DNA of 64,000 nucleotides, taken from positions 28,605,201 to 28,669,200 of the forward strand of contig OZ038422.1 in NCBI GenBank assembly GCA_964036155.1. Direction: 5' to 3'. Below the pieces are notes generated by a model that made no database searches, was not told where the DNA came from, and was given only the letters and a program-made list of their open reading frames with translations. Every line of letters starts with the position of its first letter. The stretch's first letter is position 1. Made by a program: the position numbers and the translations under genes. This DNA is from Diploscapter coronatus. Taxonomy: Eukaryota; Nematoda; Chromadorea; Rhabditida; Rhabditidae. Shown here piece by piece: positions 23,014-35,168 of this stretch.

Positions 23014-26000
23014 TTATTTGACAGGGACATTTCTGAGTGAGGGGGCGGTCATGAACGTCTTCTTGTCGCCAACCACGAGAGGGTGTCCTTTCCACGAGGC
23101 GCGACCCTGTTCGTCCACTTTCAGGTCGACTGACACAGTTTCCCACACCTGAAAAATATCCTAACTTCGTCTTTTCAAATTTCTATATTGTACCAGAAAA
23201 TTTTATATTACTTTTTAAAGTTGATCATTTAACAGATTTTTTCTCAACATTTTTGCATAGAAAAACTATTTTAAGAGTACAAATAAAATAAGTTCCAACC
23301 TTTTTCTTAGGGTGGAGCTGCGCATCTGGAATGTGGTCGAACGGAGGACAGGTGACGATTGTTCCTGGGGCGGTATTCGGATCGACTTCCATGATTTCCA
23401 CCTGAAAATGCGTTCTTTCTAATTAAAAAAAAATTTCTCTATCAAGTCATCAAAAATTTACAATATCTGATTAACAATTTTTTGAAGCAAAAATATAGGT
23501 AAATTTGAAATCTTCTGGATGATTCAATATTTTTTAACAGAAATTTTTCACTTCTCAAAAAATTGAAAAACAAATTTCATTAAAAATCCAGGGGATTGAT
23601 TTTTGTGAGTTTTGAAATTTGGCACCTTTTCCGGCGACGAAGCACACATTACCATCGCGCACGACTCGACGCCCCTCATCTTAGCAGGCTTCAGATTGCA
23701 GAGAGCCACCACGAGACGGTTTTGCATCTGAAAATATATTTTTTTTATATTTTTATTTTGTTCTATTCTTCAGTTCTTTAAATTTGTTTCTTTTATTTTA
23801 CTTTATTCATTAAAGGTAGAGATCATGGCTACCAAATTCCCTTTTAAAATAAAATTCACTTGAAACATATGCCTACTATTATTTCGAGTTTCATAACCAC
23901 ATGGAGTTAATTACTTTTAAATTTTTGCTTATTTAATCGTTACATGTGAAAATTAAGAGGGAGTATTTGTAAGACTCGAACAACTCCGCATTCTAGAAAA
24001 AGTCGCACAATTTGGACTTTTGATCCTACAGAGAATGCCTCTTAAGCTTAATCCGGCAATATTCTATATACAATAGCTTAATTCATGCAAAATGCTTAGA
24101 TCAAACCCATTAGGATTTATCATCTTGTCTAGAATATAAAATACTACTTTTTAAATAAGATCTTCATTTACCTAGAGACCGCCAGGTAATTTTATAGATT
24201 TGACTTTATAGATCATGTTATATATCATTTAGCAGATTTTGACTATCACCATTCATTTGTGAAGAAAAAAGACATTTTAAAATTATCCGAAATCCAAAAA
24301 TGAGGAAAAATCGAAGTTTTCATAACGTGATTTTGCGAACAAAATGAACGGGGGTGTGGAAGGCGTCGCGATAGAGGGAAGGAGAGAGAGAGAAGGGAAA
24401 GTGGAGAGACGCAAACGAAAAGGACGAGAAGGAAGGACGGAAGAAGTGAGGAAATAAAATACAAATGATATCCATTTACTAAATAATGGCCCATTAGAAA
24501 AGTTCTTCATGAAAGCATTATCTTTTATTTAAAAAAGTGAGATATTCATGATTCATTTGAATTTCTATCTAATCTTTAGCATCTTGTTAATGACGCCTCT
24601 AGGTTCCTTCCTTTTTTGGATAAAAGACGATGATCGCATTGAACAAAATACAAATAATACAAATGTGCTTTCGTGCCTCTAAGTACCTGTAGGCGTGAAC
24701 TTTGACGAGTCGCTATAAATTTGCGGATTTGCGGATTTTCACATTCTATCTCATTCTATTCTGCACGTACAGTATTTTTCAAATTTTGTTTAGCTATGGA
24801 GTGGGTCATTGCGAACGGCGGTGTTGAAAGTATTCCTTTATATAATTGCAGGTTTGTGTTTAAAATGTTATTTTTTGAATAGAAAAGGTAACATTAAAAT
24901 AAATTTTTAGCTCTCGAAGTTACGAAGATTGGACCAAAGAAAGGGGTGTTCCCCATCCGATTTCCGGCGCACTCGTACTTACCTATGGTATCATAGTCGA
25001 GGTAAGTTTATATTAATATTATTTTAAATAAGATCATTGAAATAACACACTAAGATTTCGCATTTAGACTTTTTCCCATTCTAGTTCGTTATGTAAATTG
25101 TATAAAAGTTGAATAGACCAATTTGTAATTTCAAAAAATCTCTAAAGTTCATTCCGACTAAAACATTTGTAGTTTAATGCTTTGATAATGTGAATAAAAA
25201 ATATTTACAATAACTAATTAGCATATTTAAGCTATGCTATTTGCCTTGCATTTGGGTAATGTCATCCCGTGAACTTCTGCGACTGAGTTGCTACAAGATC
25301 ATGTTTTTGTTAGGGATTATTGATATGTGTGCCATCGGTAAAATAGATTACATAATGAATAAATTATTCTTAAATATAAATAAATACATTTAGCTGTAAA
25401 CTCAATAATAAATGGATTATTACTAATTGAGGGAGCCGTTTTCTGTAGTCATCCTACTTTGATTTTTGTTACTGGATCCATTGGATTAGGTATATACTTA
25501 TTATTAATTAAATTTAAAAAAAAAAAAAAAACATTAGACTTAAGGCGTCTGGTGTACCGCCTGCATGATATGCTTTATACTTGTTATAAATCGATTGTTC
25601 GATATTTTGAAGTCCTCTTTGGTCAAGACTTATTTTAGCGGGTATTTTTAAATTAGTATTATTTTTTCAAGTTTTCCTTTCAGGTATCGGACCTGTATCT
25701 TGCTTATATTTCCATTGCTTTATGGATTTTACTTCATGCTCTTTACCCCACCACTGGCTTTCACCTCCCAGTACCAAGCCTGGTTCTTCGACCCGTTTAT
25801 ATTCGAAAACCAAAGCTCTTTGGTACCATTTTACCAAAAATACCAAATTATAACAGCATTTTAGTACCAAAATCCTCTACATACTGCGAATAATATCATT
25901 ATCGTCGTGGTGACTTGTTTATTATACGGCTATCTATGCATTGCGTTAAATAATAAATTTCGCGATAATTACTTCAACAAGAACAATCGATCTCATAAAT

Positions 26001-29000
26001 CGGTATTTGTATTAAAATAATTTTAAATTTCTAAAATTTAATTATTTAGATTTTCATTCAATCAACAATAATTTGCATGGCAAATTTGATCGCCTCTATC
26101 ATTTATGTGGTTATGCAATTTTTCCCAGTACCCGACTGGGTCATAATCGCAGGGCATATGGGTTGGCAACTAGGACACGGTAATGAAATTAAAAAAAACA
26201 GATTTATAAAAAAAAAATATATATATATATATATAAATTTAGGATGTCCCGCCATAATTTACATAACGATGAATCGGACCATAAGGTATAAATTAATTTA
26301 TGTCTAGCTATTTTATTTATTTTTATATTTTAGAACTGGCGTCCTAAGACTTTTAGGCTTTAAAAAGGACCCGAAAATCTCTGTACAGCCGTTTATAGCT
26401 CAGGGATACTACATTTCAAATACACCTTCTTCGGCTCATGTCGAGCACAATGAAATTGAGAATTATTAAGAGCCACTCCACGAATAAACGGAACAACTGT
26501 CAAAGGGGGTCCGGACAATTGGGAAAGTGTCCCGGATTAGAACAAAACCCATATGGATGGATACATCCATGGGCCCTAATCACAAAAATGGAAAGACTAG
26601 GCCCCGTTCCACTTATGGGGCGGGCCTTATTTTCTCGGTTTTGTGATTAGGATCCATAGGGGTATTCAACTCTGGTCAAATCTCGATTTGAAGGACTTTT
26701 CTGAAACGCGAGCTCTCTTTGATGGCTATTCGGATCTTACAAATACTCCCTCTTAAAACTATAAAATTAAAATATCAAGTAGGGTTTCCTTGAAATTTAG
26801 ATTTCTCTCGTTATTTTTGAATTTTGAATAATGCAAACAAGTTTCATAACTGAACACTTTGAGACTTCACGTGCACTTAAAATGCATTATTTGAAACCTA
26901 TCCCATCTATTTTGACTAAGTCTTGCATTTAAAACTTGAAACTAGACGTTTTCCAAACAAAAACTCGGCTTCCAATTTTCTTATTTTTTAAATTTCCTAT
27001 TTTTCTTAAATAAAAATTCTAAACCTGGTCGAGCGGCACATGTTTGACGAGCCCCGAGACGACAGTCCTGGGTTTGCCTTCGCCCAGGTCGATCTGCTCT
27101 ACGTACAGCGAGTCCGCGTCGGGGTGCTTCTCGCACTGACAAAGTTAAACATAAGTTTTATAAGCTTTGAAACTTTAGTAGGTTTCACGTATTACCGGAT
27201 TTTTAATATCTAGATTTGCTTGAATTTCCCCTTTCAAAATGGATCGATTGCATTAAAAAAATCTTGTAAAATTCAGCACTTCCATAATTTCTGTGTCTTG
27301 ATTTACTTGTTAAAAATAAAAACTTCTAGAAAACGAATTGAATAGACGCAGATGAAAATATTTAACCGAATAAAGATACAATTTTCCACTTAGATTCTTG
27401 GTACAAATTTTGAAAATTTGCAAATCCAACAAATTATTCTTTATAAAATTGAAAAAAGCTACCTTCACAATTCTTCCGACTCTCAAATCGAGTCTTCCAA
27501 CGTGGACTTCGGCATCGGCTGCCGCACCATTTTGCTGGGCTCCAGAGGCCTGAAAATACATTTTTCAAAAATTTCAGAAGAAAACCACTTTCAAAATATT
27601 TTCTTTAAAAACCAAACAAGAAATGTTTATTTTGTTCGTTTTCTAAAAATTTTGGTTACCTGTTTGCCCTCCTTCTTTTGCTCATCCTTTTTAGCTTTTC
27701 CCTTTTCCTCCTTCTTTCCATCAGCCGGTTTCTCGGGGTTTGCCGGGGCGGAAGTGGCACAAGTTGGAGTTTTTTCGCGCTTCGGCACCTCGTATTGCTT
27801 CACTGAAAATTTTATTTTTTGTTAGAAAAGCTCTTGGGAAGTTCAGTTTTTAACGCCTTTTGTTAAAAATATTTGAACTTTTAAAGTTTTAAAAATATAT
27901 TTGTTGTTTCAAACAATTTTGAAATAGAGGTACAATTACGTTTCGATTATAGTTTGATCCTGATCTTTCATAAAGTTTAGATGTAAAACTATCTTGAAAC
28001 ACGAATGCGTTTCTTCAAAAATTATAATTCAGATAAGTTTCACGAAACCTTGAAATTCAAACTCAATTTCTCGTTTTAGTTGGAATTGAGTCACGTTAAA
28101 ATATCAAAAAATTAAAAGGAAATAGTCATATTTCACCAGGTTGTTCTGCTTGTTTCAAGAAATTTTCAGAACTCGACAAATAACTTCTCTTTGGTCGACT
28201 ATGAATTCCATAGGAAGTCCAGTTTAAAAATTTTAAAAGAGGGTCGTTTTAATTTTTAAAAATTTAATCTTCACCTCCCGCGGCCGTTTCCGCATCAAAA
28301 AGTTTAGTCTTGAGTGACTCAACTTCTTTCTCCAAGCGGACGCGCTCCTTCTCGAACTCCGCCAATTTTCTAGCCACGAAGAGGTCGCCTGAAAAAGTTT
28401 CTTTATTTTTCAAACTTAAAATTTTTAAAAATTAAAATATAACACTAAGACCCACGAGCTTTTTCGAACTTGGCCCAATTTCCTCTGAGCAGCTGCTGGA
28501 TGGCGGTTTGGTTCTTTGCCAGATTCGGGAAAATTCTGCTGGCCTCCATTCTCTTCGCTTCTTTTTTCGCCTCTTTCAGAGCCTCCTTTTCGGCCAATTT
28601 CGAAGGGTCTTGTGGGGTTTGAGGTTTCTCTGAAACGTGAAAAATTAATAAAATTGGAATTTTCCGAGATATTTTCCATTGTCCAATGAAATTCCTTTAA
28701 AAATTTCAGCCTTCTTGAAAAATGATCCAGTTTTTAAGTAAAAATAGGTTAGTGGGAAGAGAAATGGGTGAGCTTTCCAAGAATTGCGTTTCCAAAATGT
28801 CCTACCTAATGAAAATCATACAATTAGAAAATCGTCTGTGATAATTTTCAAAAATCTGGAAATTTTTCAAAAGAAATCTTCAAATGAACAATGAGAAATA
28901 TCGTTTTTAAGACGAAAATTTAACGATTCGCGAAACATATTTCAAGCAATCCAAATTAGACTAAATCAAAGTGGTTGAAAGAAAAGAAGGGATGAAAATG

Positions 29001-32000
29001 AAGAATCCTAGAAAATAGGAATAAAGCTGGGTGGACAGTCTCATTGAATATAGAAGAGCGAATCCAGCGGGCCCTAGAAAAAGGAAAATTGAAACTTAAT
29101 GCACAATAGAAATTTTTTCTTTTAACTATCATTAAATTTCAATTTTTCGAGGAAGAATAATATGTGTGGGGAAAAGATGAAATTTAACGACACTTTGACC
29201 AAATCTTAATGAGTCACCTTTCTTCGGAGCCTTTTTATCTGGTTTTTCGCCGGGCTTGGCTGGCCCCTTTTCCTGTCCACCACCGAACTTCTCGCGAAGC
29301 GCCTTCACTTGATCTGGCTCGATTTTCTTGAAAAGGGGGGCTATCTGAAAGTCGTCCTACTTTTTCCCTATTTCATTTTTAATTTTCCCCGTCTCATATG
29401 TTACTTATTGTGAATGGCCCGCTTATCAAAGCCACTCAATCTCAAGAATTCGTGAAATATATCTAAATATCTTTGGAGAAAAAAAAAAAAAAAAAAAAAG
29501 AATAATTTCTTGAGTTTGATATGAAAATTTACATTTTTACATTCACAATCAGACGAATGAATTTCTTTCCAAATAATTCATTTCTTGAAACATAAGGTTT
29601 CAATTTTTCAAAAATAAAAAAGTTCAAACCTTTTGGATTTTGTGTCCCGGCTTCAGGTAGTTAATGACGTACGGGGAAAAGAGAGGAAGTTCTGGTAGAC
29701 CGCACTGTTCTCTGAAAAATAAAATTCAAATAAAACATAAAAATTAAACAAAAAACACCTGATTCTCTTGGAAACTTCCGGCATGACGGGGTGAAGAAGA
29801 ACAGCAACATGATAAGAAACATTCGCAACCACACCAATGATCGTTCCGGCACGCTTCCTGAAAATTCGTTTTGTTTATTTAAACTAGTTTTCGATAACTA
29901 TTTTTTAATTTATTTACACAATATTTTCCTCAATATGTACATCAGTATCTGACAGAAATGCTAAAGCAAATAAATAAGATAAGATTTGAAAGTTTTTTTT
30001 GTCAAATTTGATCTTAAAGAAATGTACCAAGTATGTTTCAAAGTTTCATCAAAATGGGTTCAATTTTTCTCTCACTGGTCCGTATGTGAAATGTGATTAT
30101 TTGTAAAAAAAAAAAATATTCCGATTCAGCTAATGCCTACAATAGGGTTCAAAAACTCATTATAAAAATTCCTTTAATCAATTTTCAATTACTCCTTTAG
30201 TCATAATCTAATTTTTCAAATAAAATGACTTTCACGTGTTTCAAATTTGTTCGAAAGAAATTCAAATTTCGCCTTCAATTTGTCGCTCAGCATTGATAGG
30301 AAAAGATTTAAATAAATAAAATCCCTACTTTTGCGCCTCATCTCCCTTGACCAACACCCAAGGCTGATGGACTTGCAGATAGGCATTGCCATGGCGAGTG
30401 ATCGCGAGAACCTGGAAATCGATAAATTAAGAAAAAATCAACATTTTCAAACAAAAATTTTCTTAATTTTACCTGTTTGATGGAATCTCTCAATTTAACC
30501 TTGTCGAAAGTTTCGTCCCAGAGCACCGTCTCGTTCTGGAAAAAGTTTGTTGAAAAATCACATTTATAAAATCTTAAGAAAAGATTAAAAATAATTAAAA
30601 AGATCATTTAGATTTTCAAGAAATAGACTTACATGAACATCCTTCAAGAATTGGACGTCGTCATTTTCGAGGTGCATTTCAGGGATATGTGATTCAAAGA
30701 AATTCGTCACGAACGTCAGGGCGCGGTTCACGAAATTGCCCAAGTTCGCGAGGAGCTCAGAGTTGACCTGAAATATTTCCCTTTATTTTTAGCCTTTATT
30801 TCATTTAGAAGTTTGTTTGATTTGATAGCATACTTGTACCAAATCCAAGTATTATCAGATGTTTGTGAAACATACTAAATTAATTTTCCAAATCAAAATA
30901 TATTCCATTTTTAGCTGATTTTTCTTCACCCACACCTATCACCAGTCTTTAGCCTTTTAAATTTACCGTTGCTCTTTGAAACTTACAACAAACGGGATTT
31001 TTCAGGCATCCAAACTCACCTTGAAGGCGAAGTCGTCCCATGCAAAAGCACTATCCTGGTTCTCAGGTCGCATGTAGATCAGGTAGAATCTCCAGACATC
31101 CGCCTCGATGCCAGTGCCCTTCGCGCCGTCCCCGAAAACCCCCGTTCCGCGACTTTTGCTGAAATTTTGTGAGTTTTATTGATTTGTTACTTTTAGAAAT
31201 CCTACTTTAGTATTTAATGACAAAATGTATTCGTTTCTTTTATAGTTGTATGCCAAGCATTCGAAATAATCGCAATGTAAATTTCAAAATCGTTGAAATG
31301 CAATGTAAAACTTGTTTATAAAACTTCGCGATAAAGATTGACATAAAAATCGAGGAGTACCTGAATTTAGTGTCCTCATAGTTGAGGTATTCCGTAGCGC
31401 ACAGGTGGTTGACTACCGTATACCCGTTCTTCGTTCCTAGCAAGGTGCACGGGAACATAACGCCGTGGAAAACCACGTTATCCTGAAAATTGTAAATTAT
31501 GATTTTTCAGTTATTTTTAAAATTCTATCAAATGTAATTTTATTCTCATCTTAGATTTGAAAAAATCTTCTTTTCAAATCTGACCTTGCCAACGAACTGG
31601 TAGAGCTGAACGTCGTCCGGATTTTTCCACCACTTGAGCCAGTCGTCTTTCAGCAAGGATTTCGTGATCGAGAAATAGCCGATCGGCGCGTCAAACCACA
31701 CGTAGAAAACCTGCAATTTTCTTTAAATATCTGAATTTAGAAAAAAAATGGAACGAAAAATCATAAAGTATCCAGCGCAACGGATAAATCTCTTCATTTA
31801 TTTCAGTTTTTATTAATTTTAATAATTTCCTACTTTATCACCATATTCCTTAATCGGAACAGGGATTCCCCATTTCAAATCGCGAGTGATGCAGCGACGC
31901 TCCAGGCCGTTCTGAAAAAAGAAATTATCCTTTTCATGACTTTCAATTTTTAATAAGATTTGGAAATTCAGCTCGTTTATTTTTATTTTTGAAACATGTA

Positions 32001-34307
32001 ACAAATCTTGAATCGATCAAATTTTTCGTCCTTACAAATATGAATGCACACACTAAACTGATTTCGGTATGTCATGCTTTACGAATTCTTTGAACATATA
32101 ATGAAGATTCCTAATTTGAAAACTATCCCATTGTATTCATTAGTTTAAGAAATTCACCATGCTTCTCAAGAATGTTCAAAACATAAAGTTCAAATTGATT
32201 GATTAGTCGTTGTTTTATTATAAAAATGTAACTATGATCCACGTAATACAACGTTTCAAAATCTCAATATTTTAAAAGTTTTGAAACCTGTTTTGTTCAA
32301 TTTAAAGAAAATTTCAAATTCCAACCTTGAACCATCCCTTAACAATGGCGACGGCATTGGCCGACCACTTAGTGTCGGATTTGCTGATCTCCTTCTCGAC
32401 GTAGGCCTGGATTTCGTCCTGAAGTTTGTCGAGTTGCAAGAAAATGTGAGTCGATTTGCGAACGACGGGCTCTTTCTTACACATGTGACATCTAAAAGTG
32501 CAAAAATAAATAAATTTGTTAGAAAGTCGAACAGACATAGATTAATCAAACTTCAGGTATCATGTGAAGTAAAACTTTTAGGATTCTGAAAAGTCGAGAT
32601 CGATAGTTGAGTATACTTTTAAAATTATACCACGTAGTGGTTGCGCATATGTCGAAATTTTGATAATTCACCTTTACTTTGGCTCAAAATTAGGGTATTT
32701 TCTGAAAACTAGAAGAAAATAGTCGTCTTACTTGGGCTGTTTCAGCTCGACAGCGTTGATGAGTTTGCCGCAGGCGTCGCACTGGTCGCCTCGCGCGTCG
32801 TCAAAGCCACACAGATTGCAGATGCCCGACACGAAACGGTCCGCCAAGAACCTTAACACAGTTTTTATTTGATAAATTGAGTTTTTAAGGTCATTTTTGA
32901 ATATTTTTTTCATTTGATCATTTGACTAATTTTTACAGTCAGCAAAAAACCTGAAAGAAATCTATTTTAAAGATTTTTAGAGTATTTTTTATAGTCTAAC
33001 GACTTTTATCAGTAATAATTCAAATTCCAGGGCTATATTGATTTTGAGATTTTCCTGAAACTTACATGTTGCAGGTTTCACAGAACAGTTGGTCGATCGA
33101 GTCTGCTGTGGTGAAGCCGTTTTTGTGCAATTGCATGAAAATGTCCTGGGTCACTCTGGAAATTTCGCTTTTATTAAGAATGCTTTCCAAGAAATTTTCA
33201 AGAATATTTTCTCATAGAACTTTTTCTTTTAAAATGCCAAAGTTGAAAAAAAAAATCAACTTGGAGAACTTTTTTGACTATTTTTATTACAGTAATCTTA
33301 CTCGGTGTGATTTTGGGTGGTGGTTCGGCCGAAGTTGTCGAATTCGATGTTAAACCATTCGTAGATAGCCTTGTGGATCTCGTGGTACTTGTCGCAGAGA
33401 GCCTTGGGCGTGACGCCTTCTTGAAGGGCCTGAAAGTGAAATCATTTGGAAGATAACAATTCAGATCAATCGTAAATTATACCAGTTTAGAGGGATTAGA
33501 CTAGCTTCGCGCTTTTATAAACGATCTTTAAGAAATGCCGTACCTTCGTCTCTGTAGCCGTACCGTATTCATCCGTACCGCAAATGTACAGGGTCTGAAA
33601 ACTGATGATTTTTTCTTGAAAATCAATAAAGGGATAATCTAAAATAGCTAGATTTTCTGACAAAAATATTCAACCCCTTTCAATTTTTGGATGAACGATT
33701 TTATTTTAAAAAGACTTAATTTTTTCAAATATTGATTTTCCAAAAATTCTCCCACCTGATACCCCTTCATCCTGCAGTACCTGGCGAAGACGTCGGCACT
33801 CAGCACGCACCCGATCAGGTTCCCCAAATGGGGCACGTTATTAACATAGGGCAGAGCCGCTGTGATCAGCACGTTCTTCTTGCCAGGCACGGGAAGGAGT
33901 CTGCAAATAAAAGTACTCATTTAAAATCTTCTGGATTGAAAAATAACAATTTTTTGGGTTTTAACATCTTTTAAATTCGTTTTTTTCTGTTTTAATTTTC
34001 TCTTATTTTGTTTGATCTATGATCTTGTCTAATTGTTCATTGATAAAACAAATTTCGAAAAGAAAATATAGTCTGAGCGAAACTTATTCGAAAAATGGTG
34101 GAACTTTAGCTACTTTATTATGATTTTATCAGTGATTCAGCTTCTTTGAAATGAATATCATTTGCTTGAAACTTATTAAAAAATCTAGAAAATCTTTGCT
34201 TTTAAAAATAGCGTATTTTTGAAGATTACTGTCATTTCTTACTTTTCCTTGGGCACGGGCTCCAGAAATTGGGGGCTGGTTTTGAAGGCTTCCGTGATAC
34301 TAGTCAT
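23014..34307 (-). CDS. mars-1: Cytosolic methionyl-tRNA synthetase with EMAPII-like C-terminal domain
   Basis: Charges tRNA-Met in the cytosol. About 25 exons give roughly 930 residues; my exon sum is one base off, so one junction is misplaced. Order: a short N-terminus; the class I fold with HIGH-type HLGN (in [12 protein letters not shown]); the [12 protein letters not shown] block; two zinc-knuckle pairs (CETC/CNLC and CDAC/CHMC); the KMSKS-equivalent FSKSRGTG; the anticodon-binding helical region; a charged linker with a leucine-heptad coiled coil ([20 protein letters not shown]); then the OB-fold tRNA-binding domain typical of EMAPII/AIMP1 ([46 protein letters not shown]). The intron 23728-27024 is 3.3 kb and contains an SRT receptor gene on the opposite strand plus a TTAA element. 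A CTTTAG acceptor abuts the ATG. Confidence 0.95.
24796..26469 (+). CDS. Class T serpentine receptor (SRT), nested antisense in the mars-1 intron
   Basis: Nematode-specific seven-transmembrane chemoreceptor family. About ten exons splice into an uninterrupted frame. SRT landmarks: N-terminal [21 protein letters not shown] into [24 protein letters not shown]; the TM3 segment [15 protein letters not shown] with the conserved Asn-Arg; AWFFDPF between TM4 and TM5; and a last helix ending in YITMNRTIR before a cytoplasmic tail. No frameshift or premature stop is seen, so it looks functional. A GTTTAG acceptor lies 2 nt before the ATG, and a TATAAA-like sequence (CTATAAATT) lies about 80 nt upstream. 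The stop codon TAA forms part of a TTAA that is the target site of the 283 bp element downstream. Expression in sensory neurons would be expected from the family. Confidence 0.92.
26470..26752. mobile_element. Short TTAA-flanked MITE related to the 2.34 kb element
   Basis: TTAA flanks both ends (26466-26469 and 26753-26756). The left end (GAGCCACTCCACGAATAAAC) aligns with the left terminus of the element at 9877, and about 115 further bases match it (GGATACATCCATG, CTAATCACAAAAATGG). The right end aligns more weakly with the 2.34 kb element's right terminus. The interior is partly palindromic, with the CTAATCACAAAA unit inverted at about 26640. No ORF of note. It lies in a mars-1 intron and begins directly after the SRT stop codon, so it probably supplies that gene's 3' UTR. 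Confidence 0.75.
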
Positions 34308-35168
34308 CTAAAGATGAATTTTTAAAAATCGCTATTTATAAAAAAAAAAAAAAATAAAGGTATCAAATAGGCTGGAAACCTATCTTCTAAAAGGAAAAAA
34401 ACGAAACATTTTGAAATTTTATAAGCAATACACGATAAAACTAGTGATTTGCAAAAAGTTCACCATTTAAAAATAGGTTAACTTTACAAGAACTAAAAAA
34501 GCAATAAAAAATACCCCGTAGGCTAAAAATTTACAGAGAAGTGAAATTTAAAAGTAGAGAAATTTCTGAAAATTCAGTTTTCAAAAATTTCAATTTTCCA
34601 AAAATCACAAGGCAATGAAAAATCGCTTTCAGGTTAAAACTTCGAAAAAAAATCAAAGCACTTGAAAAAATTAAAGTGCACTATATCTTGAGAAGTTGAT
34701 GTAAAATCCTTGAAATAAATAACAGTATTTTAGGTAAATTATTCGGAAATCTAAGAAAATTATTTTTGAAAAAAACTCTAATTTTCTTTCTGCAAAAAAA
34801 TAATTTTCCTAGTTTTCGGGAACATGACATTTGTGTTTACATACACGTAAAACTCGGTAGTTTCTAATCAATTAGAAATCATCACAGACTTGTTGAAAAG
34901 AGTTCAAGTTACATTTACAAATATTGCCAGAAAGATTACCAAGCCGAACTAGATACTAAACTAAAAACCCACGTTTCCTATGTTTCAATTTTTCAATCAC
35001 GAAATGATAAAAAGTGTTTCAAATTTCCACTTTTCCGAATTTTGATCATTCCATGAGAAGTTAATATTAACAGACTTCAAATAAAACAATGCTCAAGTGA
35101 TAAAATTCATTCATATTAAAATTCCTGAAACTTGCCTATCCTCCTTGATCTTCTGATTGTTTTTCAAA

